In this document: positions 7,572 to 15,074 of the stretch, one piece after another
Position numbering within the stretch: position 1 is the first letter of the stretch
Layout: each line of letters starts with the position of its first letter
Source: Scytonema sp. UIC 10036
GTDB lineage: Bacteria; Cyanobacteriota; Cyanobacteriia; Cyanobacteriales; Nostocaceae
Length of the DNA stretch: 29,391 nucleotides
Assembly: GCF_009725235.1 (NCBI RefSeq)
Contig: NZ_WJFC01000173.1
Span: 1 to 29,391 of the forward strand
Reading direction: 5' to 3'
Position numbers and translations under genes: made by a program
Notes under the pieces: model-generated
Told to the model about the DNA's origin: nothing
Database searches by the model: none
What the model saw: the letters and a program-made list of their open reading frames with translations, nothing else

Positions 7572-8669
7572 ATGATAATTCGATTAGAATCTAGGGACTA
7601 TAATAGTTTAATTGAGCTGCTTGTAAATATACCTGAATTGGAAACGGAACGAGGTCGGCGGGTCATCCTAGAATCTGCTGGTTTGTTTGATTTTACTAAC
7701 AGGATAAATTTCTCAGGCGATACCAAAACTGTTGTCAGTCAAATTGTCAGTTATTTATGTAACCATGGTCGTGTAAATGAAGCTCAAACAGCGCTGGAAC
7801 TATTTTTAATAACTATAAAGAATGTTACGGGTTACGATCAACGAGCCTTTATTGATAAACTATTAGACAAGTATAAGCCTAGGTTAAAGGGGTTAGAAAT
7901 CTCTGTTACTAGCTTTGATGCATCAGAAGTAAGAACAGATTACTCTAATGCGAATCCTTTTGTTCCCCTAGTAGGGAGAGTGGAAGATGCAAGACACTTT
8001 TTTGGGCGGAAACGAGAAATTCAACGGGTATTTGAGGTACTAGAAAGTGGTAGTAGCGTTGCTTTGATAGGAGAAGAGGGGATTGGCAAATCGTCTTTGC
8101 TATGGGCAATTTGCCAACAAGCTGAAACACTTCTTCAATCACCCCGCCAGCCCATTTTTCTCGATTTGAATGAAATCGGTAATGAAAGTGACTTCTACAT
8201 TGCGTTGTGTGACAGACTCGATCTTCGTAAATCCAAGGGCTACGAACTAGCTCGTAGTTTACGAAAACATCCAAAAAAAGTACTGCTAGCTATCGATAAT
8301 GTGGCGAAATTTACTTGGAAAGGATTTACTCGCCAAGTCCGAGATCAGCTACGTGCTTTAGCAGAAGGAAATGATGCTCCTCTGCGGTTGATTCTTGCTG
8401 CGAGCGAACCATTAGATAACTTATTTAATGACAGTCACGATGAAGTTAAAACATCACCGTTAGCAGGTATTTGCCAAGAGGAACAAATCAAGCGGTGGAA
8501 TGAAACGACCATGCGTGTTTTTATTACCAACCGTCTGGCTGGAACTAGTGTCAGTTTTTCAGAAGAGACAATAACCCAACTCATGCAGCAAAGTGGCGGT
8601 CTTCCCAAACGACTCATGCAGTTGTGCTACCGAGCTTTTGCTCAGTATGTAGGAGGGGGTGTCTCATGA
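7572..8669 (+). CDS. EAD-fused P-loop ATPase (STAND/AAA-like)
   Basis: A 365-residue protein. Residues 1-105 repeat the helical effector-associated domain of the preceding gene, with long identical stretches (DTKTVVSQIVS, ALELF, RAFIDKLLDKY). A short linker follows, then a P-loop NTPase: NPFVP..FFGRKREI (about 129-150), Walker A GEEGIGKS (167-174), Walker B VLLAIDN (237-243), sensor-1 like LRLILAASE (271-279) and a C-terminal GGLPKRL. The NTPase would act as a switch and the EAD would recruit partner proteins by like-with-like binding (family knowledge plus inference). The stop overlaps the start of the next gene by ATGA, so the two are translated together. Confidence 0.85.
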   Translation: MIIRLESRDYNSLIELLVNIPELETERGRRVILESAGLFDFTNRINFSGDTKTVVSQIVSYLCNHGRVNEAQTALELFLITIKNVTGYDQRAFIDKLLDKYKPRLKGLEISVTSFDASEVRTDYSNANPFVPLVGRVEDARHFFGRKREIQRVFEVLESGSSVALIGEEGIGKSSLLWAICQQAETLLQSPRQPIFLDLNEIGNESDFYIALCDRLDLRKSKGYELARSLRKHPKKVLLAIDNVAKFTWKGFTRQVRDQLRALAEGNDAPLRLILAASEPLDNLFNDSHDEVKTSPLAGICQEEQIKRWNETTMRVFITNRLAGTSVSFSEETITQLMQQSGGLPKRLMQLCYRAFAQYVGGGVS

Positions 8670-11059
8670 ACCAACAACGTCCTGTTCCCCGTCTAGACTT
8701 AGCTCCCAAACTTCAGCGCCCCCTCTCCCTATGGAACCCACTAGATTATTTACACCTGTTGTACTGGGTCTTTTTCTTTCCTCAAGTATTGCGATGGTAC
8801 GTAGACACTTTTGGTGGTGGATACATTCCAGAAGGAGAAATGAATTGGCGAAAGCGATGGGAGTTACTGCAACAAAATCCCATTCAACGTCAATTGCTTT
8901 TACAAGGGTTGTTGTTAACACTTTTTACGCCTCCAGTTTTAGGTTTGATTTTCCAATTAATAGGCTTTCCTATTAATTGGGTTTACGTGGTGATTGGCGT
9001 GGGGAGTGGCGTGGGGAGTGGCATAGCGAGTGGCGTGGCGTTTGGCATGGCGTTTGGCGTGGCAATATTCCGTCTAGATAATTGGCTTATTGGTTTACCG
9101 TTTGATCTGCAACACCTTCAAAAGAGTAGTTGGTTACTTCCGCGCATAACTTCGCTTCCTTTACCTTATCTTTCTGTCCGCTTACAGAATTGGCTTCAAC
9201 AGGATTGGGAAATAGGTGTGCACAACGTTAATGAGCTGCTGACTTATACTTTGCAATTTATTCCTGTTGTGGAAGCTATTAATCGGGTACTTGCTAAGAC
9301 TCCATCAGAGCAAATGATTTGGCGTGTTTCTCGGCTCGCTGACACTCCTTCTGATTGGCAAGTTATACGTTTTGCCTCAGCTTCTTTGGGTGCGATGCTT
9401 AAGGCGGAGACTATTAGAGGTATCTGGTTCTTACCTATTAACTGGCGGCGAAGGTTGCAGAGCAGTTTTGCCACAGATACACGACTAGATACCCCTGCTC
9501 GTGCGGCTGCGGCTGGTTTCTGGCATCTCTATAAAAAAGAAACCACGAAAGCGATCGCAGCTTTTGAAGTGGTGCGTTCTCTTCTCTACGGTGAGGAAAT
9601 GTTTACACTTGCCCAAACTTTAGCTGCTCTTTATCGAGCAAGGGAACCAGCTACCATTGCTGCTTTACAAATACCCACTTTTCCACAAGAACCCCTACTA
9701 CGTCCAAGAACTTGGCAAGCACTGACGAGTCTCCATCGCGTAATTGAGGATACCCAAGTTGTTCTACATAGCGTATCTCGTGCTGCTCGTTCCTTGGCTC
9801 TTAACCGCGCACAAGGAGAACTCAAAAATGTACTTGACAATGCCAACACCCTAGCGCAAGCAGAACAGGGATTAATAGTGGATATCGCCGAGACTTGGAA
9901 AGAAGCCTTACTATCAGTCGCTGGTGAGGTAGGGGAAATTTCTATTACCAAGCCTATCCGCAATCCCTACATTATTGGTGATCCTGTTGTGGGGGAACGC
10001 TTTGTTGGACGGGAAGATGTGATGAGACAGTTGGAGGAACTTTGGTTGATGGGTCAACAACTCCAGTCTGTGGTTATCTACGGTCACAGGCGGATGGGTA
10101 AAACCTCTATTCTGAAAAATGCTGCTAACGTGGTTGGATCTGGGGTGAAGGTGGCTTACGTGAATTTACTGGAAGTGGGAGATGCACCTTCAGGAGTGGG
10201 AGAGGTATTAATTGCTATGAGTGATGCAGTTTCTCTAGTCATGAACTTGCAACCCCCTCCTGATGAAGAACTTTTGAATCTTCCCCTTCCTACGTTTAGA
10301 CGTTATTTACAAAAGGTTATAGAAACTTTAGATGCTACATCTTTAATTATCGCTCTAGACGAATTTGAGAAAATAGAAGATTTAATTGCTGCGGGAAAAA
10401 TCCCTGTCGATTTTATGGGATTTTTGCGGGGACTGGTGCAAAAGAGATCTAAAGTTGCTTTTGCTTTCGCAGGTTTGCATACCTTGGAAGAAATGACGGC
10501 GGATTACTTCCAACCTTTCTTCGCTAGTGTCATTCCCATCCACGTTAACTTCCAAAAACGTGCTGCTACTCGCCAAATCTTAGCCAACCCAGATGAAGAT
10601 TTCCCTCTTGACTACACCTTAGAAGCTCTAGATAAAATTTATGACCTGACTAACGGACAACCTTTTTTAGTTCAACTCGTGGGTTTTCAGCTAGTTCGCC
10701 GCTATAACGACCAAGTTTTTGAGCAGCAACGCCCCCGCGATCCTGTTTTTGGGTTGACAGACGTGGAAGCGGTTATCAATGAAGACTTCTTCAAGCGGGG
10801 ACGTTATTATTTTGATGGTGTTTGGGGTCAAGCGGCGCGAGGTGCGGCTCATCAACAGGCGATAATTAGAGCGATCGCACCTCATGAAAAAGGGCTGAGT
10901 TTAGAGATTTTGTCTCATGCTATAGGTATTGATGGAGCTAGTTTACAGCCTGCACTTCAAACCTTAAAGCGTCATGATGTCATTGAAGAAATTGATGGGC
11001 GCTATCGAATTACCGTGGAACTCTTCCGTCGTTGGGTCGTACAATTCAGTGACCAGTAA
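8666..11059 (+). CDS. Membrane-anchored P-loop ATPase with C-terminal winged helix
   Basis: Starting at ATG 8666, which overlaps the previous stop (ATGA) and has a strong AGGAGGGGG at 8651-8659, this is a 797-residue protein; the frame is open further back to 8624, but that start is less likely. N-terminal hydrophobic segments lie at about residues 26-45, 77-98 and 102-135; the last is a glycine-rich repeat (GVGSGVGSGIASGVAFGMAF). A linker of roughly 300 residues follows. The ATPase begins with GERFVGREDV, has Walker A GHRRMGKT (about 473-480) and Walker B LIIALDEFEK (about 559-568), and shows a GQPFLVQLVG segment near its end. The C-terminal 58 residues look like a winged helix (GLSLEILSHAIGIDG..LKRHDVIEEIDGRYRI). 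It probably works with the EAD-ATPase as a membrane-linked sensor or effector (inference). Its 3' part was copied to 12084-12375. Confidence 0.85.
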   Translation: MNQQRPVPRLDLAPKLQRPLSLWNPLDYLHLLYWVFFFPQVLRWYVDTFGGGYIPEGEMNWRKRWELLQQNPIQRQLLLQGLLLTLFTPPVLGLIFQLIGFPINWVYVVIGVGSGVGSGIASGVAFGMAFGVAIFRLDNWLIGLPFDLQHLQKSSWLLPRITSLPLPYLSVRLQNWLQQDWEIGVHNVNELLTYTLQFIPVVEAINRVLAKTPSEQMIWRVSRLADTPSDWQVIRFASASLGAMLKAETIRGIWFLPINWRRRLQSSFATDTRLDTPARAAAAGFWHLYKKETTKAIAAFEVVRSLLYGEEMFTLAQTLAALYRAREPATIAALQIPTFPQEPLLRPRTWQALTSLHRVIEDTQVVLHSVSRAARSLALNRAQGELKNVLDNANTLAQAEQGLIVDIAETWKEALLSVAGEVGEISITKPIRNPYIIGDPVVGERFVGREDVMRQLEELWLMGQQLQSVVIYGHRRMGKTSILKNAANVVGSGVKVAYVNLLEVGDAPSGVGEVLIAMSDAVSLVMNLQPPPDEELLNLPLPTFRRYLQKVIETLDATSLIIALDEFEKIEDLIAAGKIPVDFMGFLRGLVQKRSKVAFAFAGLHTLEEMTADYFQPFFASVIPIHVNFQKRAATRQILANPDEDFPLDYTLEALDKIYDLTNGQPFLVQLVGFQLVRRYNDQVFEQQRPRDPVFGLTDVEAVINEDFFKRGRYYFDGVWGQAARGAAHQQAIIRAIAPHEKGLSLEILSHAIGIDGASLQPALQTLKRHDVIEEIDGRYRITVELFRRWVVQFSDQ
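8996..9063. repeat. In-frame 12-bp tandem repeat encoding glycine-rich membrane segment
   Basis: Five to six imperfect copies of a 12-base unit (GGCGTGGGGAGT and variants) that code for G-V/I/M-x-S/F steps. The result is a small-residue-rich hydrophobic stretch. Slippage at such repeats could change the length of the membrane segment in whole codons. Confidence 0.75.
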
Positions 11060-11125
11060 CCAGTGACCAGTGACCAGCTAAGAGAAGGTGAGGGAGCGTT
11101 ACTCCTTCAAGCACAGGTCTAAGTA
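11043..11125. repeat. CAGTGAC-type heptamers and shared tail after the membrane ATPase gene
   Basis: At 11047-11077 there are four to five copies of CAGTGAC/CAGTAAC heptamers overlapping the stop codon. They and the following 45 bases (GGTGAGG..GTTACTCCTTCAAGCAC) recur at about 12297-12375 after the broken copy of the gene, so both tails came from one duplication. Confidence 0.75.
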
Positions 11126-11127
11126 AT

Positions 11128-11763
11128 TTAAGAAGCTTCAGGCAAAGGAATATCTATCTTCTCATCTTTTATAACCTCCCACGCACTGGGAACAGCAACA
11201 TTTAACCACCACGACCAAAATTCCAAACGTTTCGCAGAATCTGATTTTCCAGAAATAGTCTCCCACACTGCACCATTTGCATACGCACAAGCAGCAAAGA
11301 AAGCAGCATCATTAGCTTCTGTATCTCGATTATCTGTCAGATTAAAATCAATCTCATCCGGGTCAAAATTTTCATCAAAAATTGCAGTATCAAGCGATGC
11401 AACTGCTGCACATCCAACAGTAAAAGCCATACTCGAATCGTCATAACCTAATTGTTGCATTTGTCGCCATAAATGTTGGCTCTCTTTTGCTGCGAAAGCT
11501 TTACTAACATCTCCAGAAATGACTTTTTCCGCTAGGGTAAGAATCTGTTGCGGTCTATCATCATTCTTGAATCTTCGATTCCAAATCGGGAGCACGTGAC
11601 GGACTGTAGAGAGTGCTAGTGCTGTACGTCTTAGATGACCATTATCACCAAATGCCGCCCAAATAGCATGACGATAACCTAGATTTAAGTCATGCTGGGG
11701 ATGACGATACACTAATTCTAAAGCCTCTTGAATCAGATTTTGTAGCTCAGAGGGAATCGCCAT
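11128..11763 (-). CDS. Imm5-like putative immunity protein
   Basis: A 211-residue protein from ATG 11763, which is preceded by GGAAGG; an in-frame GTG at 11769 would add two residues. The pattern RRTALALSTVRHVLPIWNRRFKNDDRPQQILTLAEKVISGDV in the N-terminal half resembles Imm5-like proteins, which are proposed to protect against polymorphic toxins. The rest is helical and rich in Ala/Trp, with no membrane segment. No toxin gene is next to it, so a different use of the fold is possible. It lies on the opposite strand, between the intact 3' end of the membrane ATPase gene and its broken copy, and so looks like inserted cargo. Confidence 0.5.
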   Translation of the reverse strand: MAIPSELQNLIQEALELVYRHPQHDLNLGYRHAIWAAFGDNGHLRRTALALSTVRHVLPIWNRRFKNDDRPQQILTLAEKVISGDVSKAFAAKESQHLWRQMQQLGYDDSSMAFTVGCAAVASLDTAIFDENFDPDEIDFNLTDNRDTEANDAAFFAACAYANGAVWETISGKSDSAKRLEFWSWWLNVAVPSAWEVIKDEKIDIPLPEAS

Positions 11764-11942
11764 AAGCACCTTCCTTTACTTGCCCTAACTAATCTACCAC
11801 TAGTCAGAATAAAATATATTTCTGACGCCGTTTTTTGAAAATTATTAGCTCTATCAATATCTGCCATTATTTGTGCAGCAATTACTGAATCAAAGTTGGA
11901 AACAAAATCTTGAATATTTGCTACAATTTCTACATTAGGCAT
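11733..11942 (-). pseudogene. Possible remnant of a RelE/HigB-like toxin gene
   Basis: A 69-codon open frame whose first 33 residues (MPNVEIVANIQDFVSNFDSVIAAQIMADIDRAN) resemble the N-terminal helical start of Gp49/HigB-type RelE toxins. After that the resemblance ends and the frame runs into the Imm5-like gene, overlapping it by about 30 bases. The central beta-sheet and catalytic residues are missing. It may be a 5' fragment left after deletion, or a chance frame; evidence is weak. Confidence 0.28.
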
Positions 11943-12083
11943 ATCTTTAAAGTATTTTAATATTCTTATATCTATAAAATTATCAATAATCTAAATAAAA
12001 ATTAACAAAAAATAAAATAAAAAATCACATACTCTGCTAAAGCACTGGTTTAATAGAAGAAGTTGAAAAATTAGCAGAAATCT

Positions 12084-12375
12084 AAGTTTTTGAGCAACAA
12101 CGTCCCCGCGATCGCGTTTTTTGAGCTGACAGATGTAGAAGCAGGGCTGAGTTTAGAGATTTTGTCTCATGCTACAGGGATTGATGGAGCCAGTTTACAG
12201 CCTGTACTTCAAACTTTAAAACGTCATGATGCCATTGAAGAAATTGATGGGCGCTATCGAATTACCGTGGAACTCTTCCGTCGTTGGGTTCTACAATTAA
12301 CAGTGACCAGTGACCAGTAACCAGTGACCAGTCAAAAGAAGGTGAGCGAGTGTTACTCCTTCAAGCACAAGTTTA
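12084..12375 (+). pseudogene. Broken copy of the 3' end of the membrane ATPase gene
   Basis: 12084-12142 matches 10713-10770 and 12143-12375 matches 10891 to about 11125, so 120 bases (40 codons) of the source are missing at the junction. One extra T near 12117 shifts the frame. The winged-helix part (GLSLEILSHATGIDG through GRYRITVELFRRWV) is still open and nearly identical to the original, ending at a stop at 12318-12320. The open frame could make a 76-residue winged-helix peptide from a TTG at 12090, but no good ribosome binding site is seen. It is best read as a duplication scar. It lies directly upstream of the PadR gene. Confidence 0.85.
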
Positions 12376-12384
12376 GAGAATAAG

Positions 12385-12693
12385 ATGGATGACAAAGATT
12401 TTTACTCGGGTCTAATTCGACTTCACATTCTTCATCATGCAGTTCATGAGCCAATTTTCGGTTTGGGTATCATTGAGGAATTAGGGCGACACGGCTATAA
12501 GCTGAGTGCAGGAACCCTTTATCCAATGCTTCATGACATGGAACGCAAGGGCTATCTTCACTCAACCGTTGAACGTTCGGGAAGACATTCGCGCCGAGTC
12601 TATTGCGCGACGCCATTGGGTAAACAAGTTTTAGAGGACGCCAAACAAAAAGTTAAAGAACTGTTCGGAGAATTATTTGAAGATAGGAGTTAG
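12385..12693 (+). CDS. PadR-family transcriptional regulator
   Basis: A 102-residue winged-helix regulator of the PadR family. Visible family features are the first helix FYSGLIRLHILHHAV, the recognition part GIIEELGRHGYKLSAGTLYPMLHDMERKGYL, the wing (RRVYCATPLGKQVLEDAKQKV) and a short C-terminal dimerisation helix. PadR proteins repress nearby genes and release DNA on binding a ligand or another signal (family knowledge); the target here is unknown. Length is normal for the short PadR subgroup. It sits 10 bases after the duplicated ATPase tail, so its promoter may come from that duplication. A 31-bp piece of this gene reappears at 13559-13589. Confidence 0.9.
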   Translation: MDDKDFYSGLIRLHILHHAVHEPIFGLGIIEELGRHGYKLSAGTLYPMLHDMERKGYLHSTVERSGRHSRRVYCATPLGKQVLEDAKQKVKELFGELFEDRS

Positions 12694-12792
12694 GGAATAG
12701 GAACTAACACTTTTGAAACTTCAGGAAGAAAGCACATATCATGAAGCTTTATATGTTATATTATGTCCGCTTATATACTCTGAATAAAACTC

Positions 12793-12816
12793 ACGCAAAG
12801 GCGCAAAGGCGCTAGG
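12793..12816. repeat. GCAAAGGC direct repeat
   Basis: CACGCAAAGGCGCAAAGGCG: two copies of the nine-base word GCAAAGGCG, a widespread cyanobacterial intergenic repeat type. The 12694-12859 gap holds nothing else visible. Confidence 0.55.
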
Positions 12817-12859
12817 AAATTATGAAACTTTTATTATGGTTATGCTACCGGATATGATA

Positions 12860-13234
12860 TCAAAGATCGGGCAATAATGGCAGGCGACGAACACGAATCC
12901 TGTTTGGCTCTACCGTCACAGCTGCACCCTGTTGCAACTCTTCCGAACATTCATTAATCACTTTTACTAATAAATCTGTCAAAGCTTGAGCACGTAATCT
13001 TTCAATGCGAATACGAATAACTGAGGGAACAGTTGCTTCATAAAGAGCTAATAACGTATGAAAGTCAGCGTCGAGCGTCACAACAACACGATCTTCCTCT
13101 ATTGCTCTTTGAATAATCTCTGCGTCTTCGGCTGCGGATAGTCCAATCTCGCTTACGTGGATTGTGTCAATATTTACATTACTTAGCCTTGCTGCTGCAG
13201 AGCGTGGTAATCCTTCATCAAGCAACAGTTTCAT
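12860..13234 (-). CDS. DUF5615 PIN-like putative toxin
   Basis: A 124-residue protein starting MKLLLDEGLP at ATG 13234; an upstream in-frame ATG at 13282 is less likely because it lies deep inside the preceding gene. It has the DUF5615/Mut7-C-like PIN pattern: D6 in LLLDEGLP, E36-D37 in AAEDAEII, and D55/D57 in VVVTLDADF. Such proteins are predicted RNases and usually pair with a DUF433 antitoxin. That partner lies directly upstream on the same strand and the two coding regions overlap by 17 bases, indicating coupled translation. The length is typical and all acidic residues are kept, so the protein could be active. Confidence 0.85.
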   Translation of the reverse strand: MKLLLDEGLPRSAAARLSNVNIDTIHVSEIGLSAAEDAEIIQRAIEEDRVVVTLDADFHTLLALYEATVPSVIRIRIERLRAQALTDLLVKVINECSEELQQGAAVTVEPNRIRVRRLPLLPDL

Positions 13235-13460
13235 AGCTTTGAGGTAGCTCAATAATGCGATCGTCCAAGTAGGAAGAGGCAAAAATTAAGGCTTGCTTAA
13301 CGTCTTCTTCTTCCAGTTCCGGGAACTCTTGACTCAGTTCTTCTCGCTCTGGATAAGTAGCTAGTAACTCAATGACTCGACGAACTGTAAGACGAAGATT
13401 ACGAATGCAAGGCTGTCCATTCATCCGATTGGGATTGCTGGTGATCCGGTCTAATTTCAT
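13218..13460 (-). CDS. DUF433 putative antitoxin
   Basis: An 80-residue protein from MKLDRITSNP (ATG 13460; an in-frame upstream start at 13478 is less likely). It carries the typical DUF433 sequence: RITSNPNRMNGQPCIRNLRLTVRRVIELLA, then LSQEFPELEEEDVKQALIFASSYLDD, a small helix-turn-helix fold. DUF433 proteins act as antitoxins and probable autoregulators of PIN-like DUF5615 toxins (family knowledge). The toxin gene follows with a 17-base overlap. The pair sits on the opposite strand to its neighbours, between PadR and a scar holding a PadR fragment. Confidence 0.87.
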   Translation of the reverse strand: MKLDRITSNPNRMNGQPCIRNLRLTVRRVIELLATYPEREELSQEFPELEEEDVKQALIFASSYLDDRIIELPQSYETVA

Positions 13461-13522
13461 TAGAATAACTATAGGCAAAATTGAGCTTTAATTACCAACA
13501 TTGACAATAGTAGCGCAGCAAC

Positions 13523-13589
13523 GATATATTTTTCCTCAAAAACTCCCGCAATTTTCAACGACACGGTTACAAGCTGAGCGCAGGAACCC
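13523..13589 (+). repeat. Chimeric scar: 3' end of the DUF4365-partner gene joined to a PadR fragment
   Basis: 13523-13558 matches 14576-14611 (end of the DUF4365-partner gene) with 4 differences in 36, all C/T. 13559-13589 matches 12487-12517 inside PadR with 3 differences in 31, also all C/T. The two pieces are joined without a gap. It is read as the remains of an earlier arrangement in which a partner-gene copy ended next to a PadR-derived piece. Confidence 0.8.
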
Positions 13590-13601
13590 CCAAAGCACGT
13601 A

Positions 13602-14105
13602 ATGAGCCTCAACACCCAAAAAGAAGATTTTAGCTATGCTTATGTATATGCTGTCACCTCTGCTGCTGGTTATTCCCTACAAGCAGCCACACGTAGATTA
13701 GATGATAGCGGTATTGATGCCACCATTACTGTACCAGGAAAACTCAACTCTAAACGGCTGCCTCGGTTTGATGTACAGATTAAGTCAACATCCCAAGCTG
13801 TGACTAAAGAAGTATCTATCAAATACCCACTTAGTATCAAGAACTATGAGGAACTCCGCGAAGATGACCCCTTCGTACCACAACTCTTGATCCTGGTCAT
13901 CATTCCAAATGATGTCAACGACTGGCTATCTCAGTCGGAAGAATCCCTATGCTTGAAACAGTGTGGTTACTGGCTATCGCTGCGCGGACATCCGCCAGTT
14001 GATAACCAAACAACTATCACCGTTGACATTAAGCGTCAAAATATATTTAGCCCCAATACACTTCGTATGATAATGGAACGCATTGCTGATGGAGAGCGAC
14101 TATGA
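13602..14105 (+). CDS. DUF4365 nuclease-like protein
   Basis: A 167-residue protein of the DUF4365 type. The PD-(D/E)xK-like core is visible: DDSGIDATI (D39) followed by FDVQIKST (Q59 and K61), then a strand-rich C-terminal half with LILVIIPND and GYWLSLRG. DUF4365 proteins are often found in restriction or other defence contexts, sometimes fused to NTPases (family knowledge). Here the gene overlaps its downstream partner by ATGA (14102-14105), so the two products are made together and probably interact. The start is ATG 13602, just after the chimeric scar. A nucleic acid target is inferred only. Confidence 0.8.
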   Translation: MSLNTQKEDFSYAYVYAVTSAAGYSLQAATRRLDDSGIDATITVPGKLNSKRLPRFDVQIKSTSQAVTKEVSIKYPLSIKNYEELREDDPFVPQLLILVIIPNDVNDWLSQSEESLCLKQCGYWLSLRGHPPVDNQTTITVDIKRQNIFSPNTLRMIMERIADGERL

Positions 14106-14626
14106 CAGCTATTATCTTGGATGTAGAAAAATTTCAATATATCGATCCCCAACAAGTGGCAAGTTATCTTCAATCGCAAGGTTGGCATCAACAGCAAATT
14201 AAAGGTGACAAAGCCAACCTTTGGACTCTAGACGGTTTTGAAATTCTACTCCCCCTTAAACCAGAAATTGTTGATTTTAAGAGGCGGATGGCAGAAGTAT
14301 TAGAAACCCTTGCCTTAGTAGAAAATCGTTCTCAAATTCAAGTTTTTAGCTCGCTCATTACCAATGTACCTAACATCACCATTCAAGGGTTAATCACACA
14401 CATTGAAACACCATTGGCTGACACGATGAGTGGAGAAATTACATTATTTGGCGTAGTTGTTGATAGGCTGCGTCCAATCAAAACAGAATTAGCTGACCGT
14501 GATTATATACTAGCTATTAAGGCATATCAAGAGCGGTTACCAGTCCTTTGTACTGGAGATTTAATCAAAGATAAAGATATATTTCTTCTCAAAAATTCCC
14601 GCAATCTTCAAGTAGATAATATCTGA
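14102..14626 (+). CDS. Unknown partner of the DUF4365 protein
   Basis: A 174-residue protein I do not recognise as a named family. It begins MTAIILDVEKFQYIDPQQVASYLQSQGWHQQQI, a short helix-rich segment, then WTLDGFEILLPLKPEIVDFKRRMAEVLETLALVENRSQIQV and two strand-rich parts (ITIQGLITHIETPLADTMSGEITLFGVVVDRLRPI and DYILAIKAYQERLPVLCTGDLI), which look like beta-barrel or OB-like segments. There is no membrane segment or enzyme motif. The ATGA overlap with the DUF4365 gene suggests a two-subunit complex in which this is a specificity, inhibitor or regulatory subunit. Its last codons were copied upstream at 13523-13558, so the pair has been duplicated before. Confidence 0.8.
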   Translation: MTAIILDVEKFQYIDPQQVASYLQSQGWHQQQIKGDKANLWTLDGFEILLPLKPEIVDFKRRMAEVLETLALVENRSQIQVFSSLITNVPNITIQGLITHIETPLADTMSGEITLFGVVVDRLRPIKTELADRDYILAIKAYQERLPVLCTGDLIKDKDIFLLKNSRNLQVDNI

Positions 14627-14645
14627 GATATAGCAATTAAGACAC

Positions 14646-15074
14646 CGTAGGTTGGGTTGAGGAACGAAACCCAACATTTAATGAAATTGTTGGCTGTTGT
14701 TATTACGGTGGATGAAGGCACAGAAATTGAGTTCATCACCGATCGCTCAAACGGGCATTATCTGGTTATGTTTATTGGTTGGCGGGATGAAGTTCAGGTA
14801 TATGGAACTTTGATTCATATCGATATTAAAGGGAATGAGATTTGGATTCAGCAAGATGGTACGAATGAAGGGATTGCTCAACAATTGGTTGAGGCTGGTG
14901 TTCCTAAGAGTGATATTGTTTTAGGCTATCGTTCGCCAATTGTTCGGCAATTTACAGGGTTTGGCGTGGGAGTTGAGAGCCAATCTGAAATTCAGCCGTC
15001 ACCAGGAGTAGGGTTGACAGTGAAACCTAACAAACGTCGTCAATGTTGGGTTTCGTTCCTCAACCCAACCTACG
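14646..15074. mobile_element. 429-bp MITE-like element with 33-bp perfect inverted ends, carrying xisI
   Basis: Left end 14646-14678 and right end 15042-15074 are exact reverse complements over 33 bases. Each end is itself a hairpin (GTTGGGTT..AACCCAAC). The interior is almost entirely a xisI-like coding sequence. No target duplication was found by eye. No transposase is encoded, so it would need one supplied elsewhere. Alternatively two repeats inserted independently on either side of xisI. Confidence 0.75.

Noticed and set aside
12090..12320. Small winged-helix gene
   Set aside because: It is a duplicated piece of the membrane ATPase gene with a deletion and a frameshift, and lacks a ribosome binding site; kept as a pseudogene.
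14657..14680. Upstream start for the XisI protein inside the left inverted repeat
   Set aside because: These eight codons are repeat sequence, not XisI sequence; ATG 14681 is the better start.
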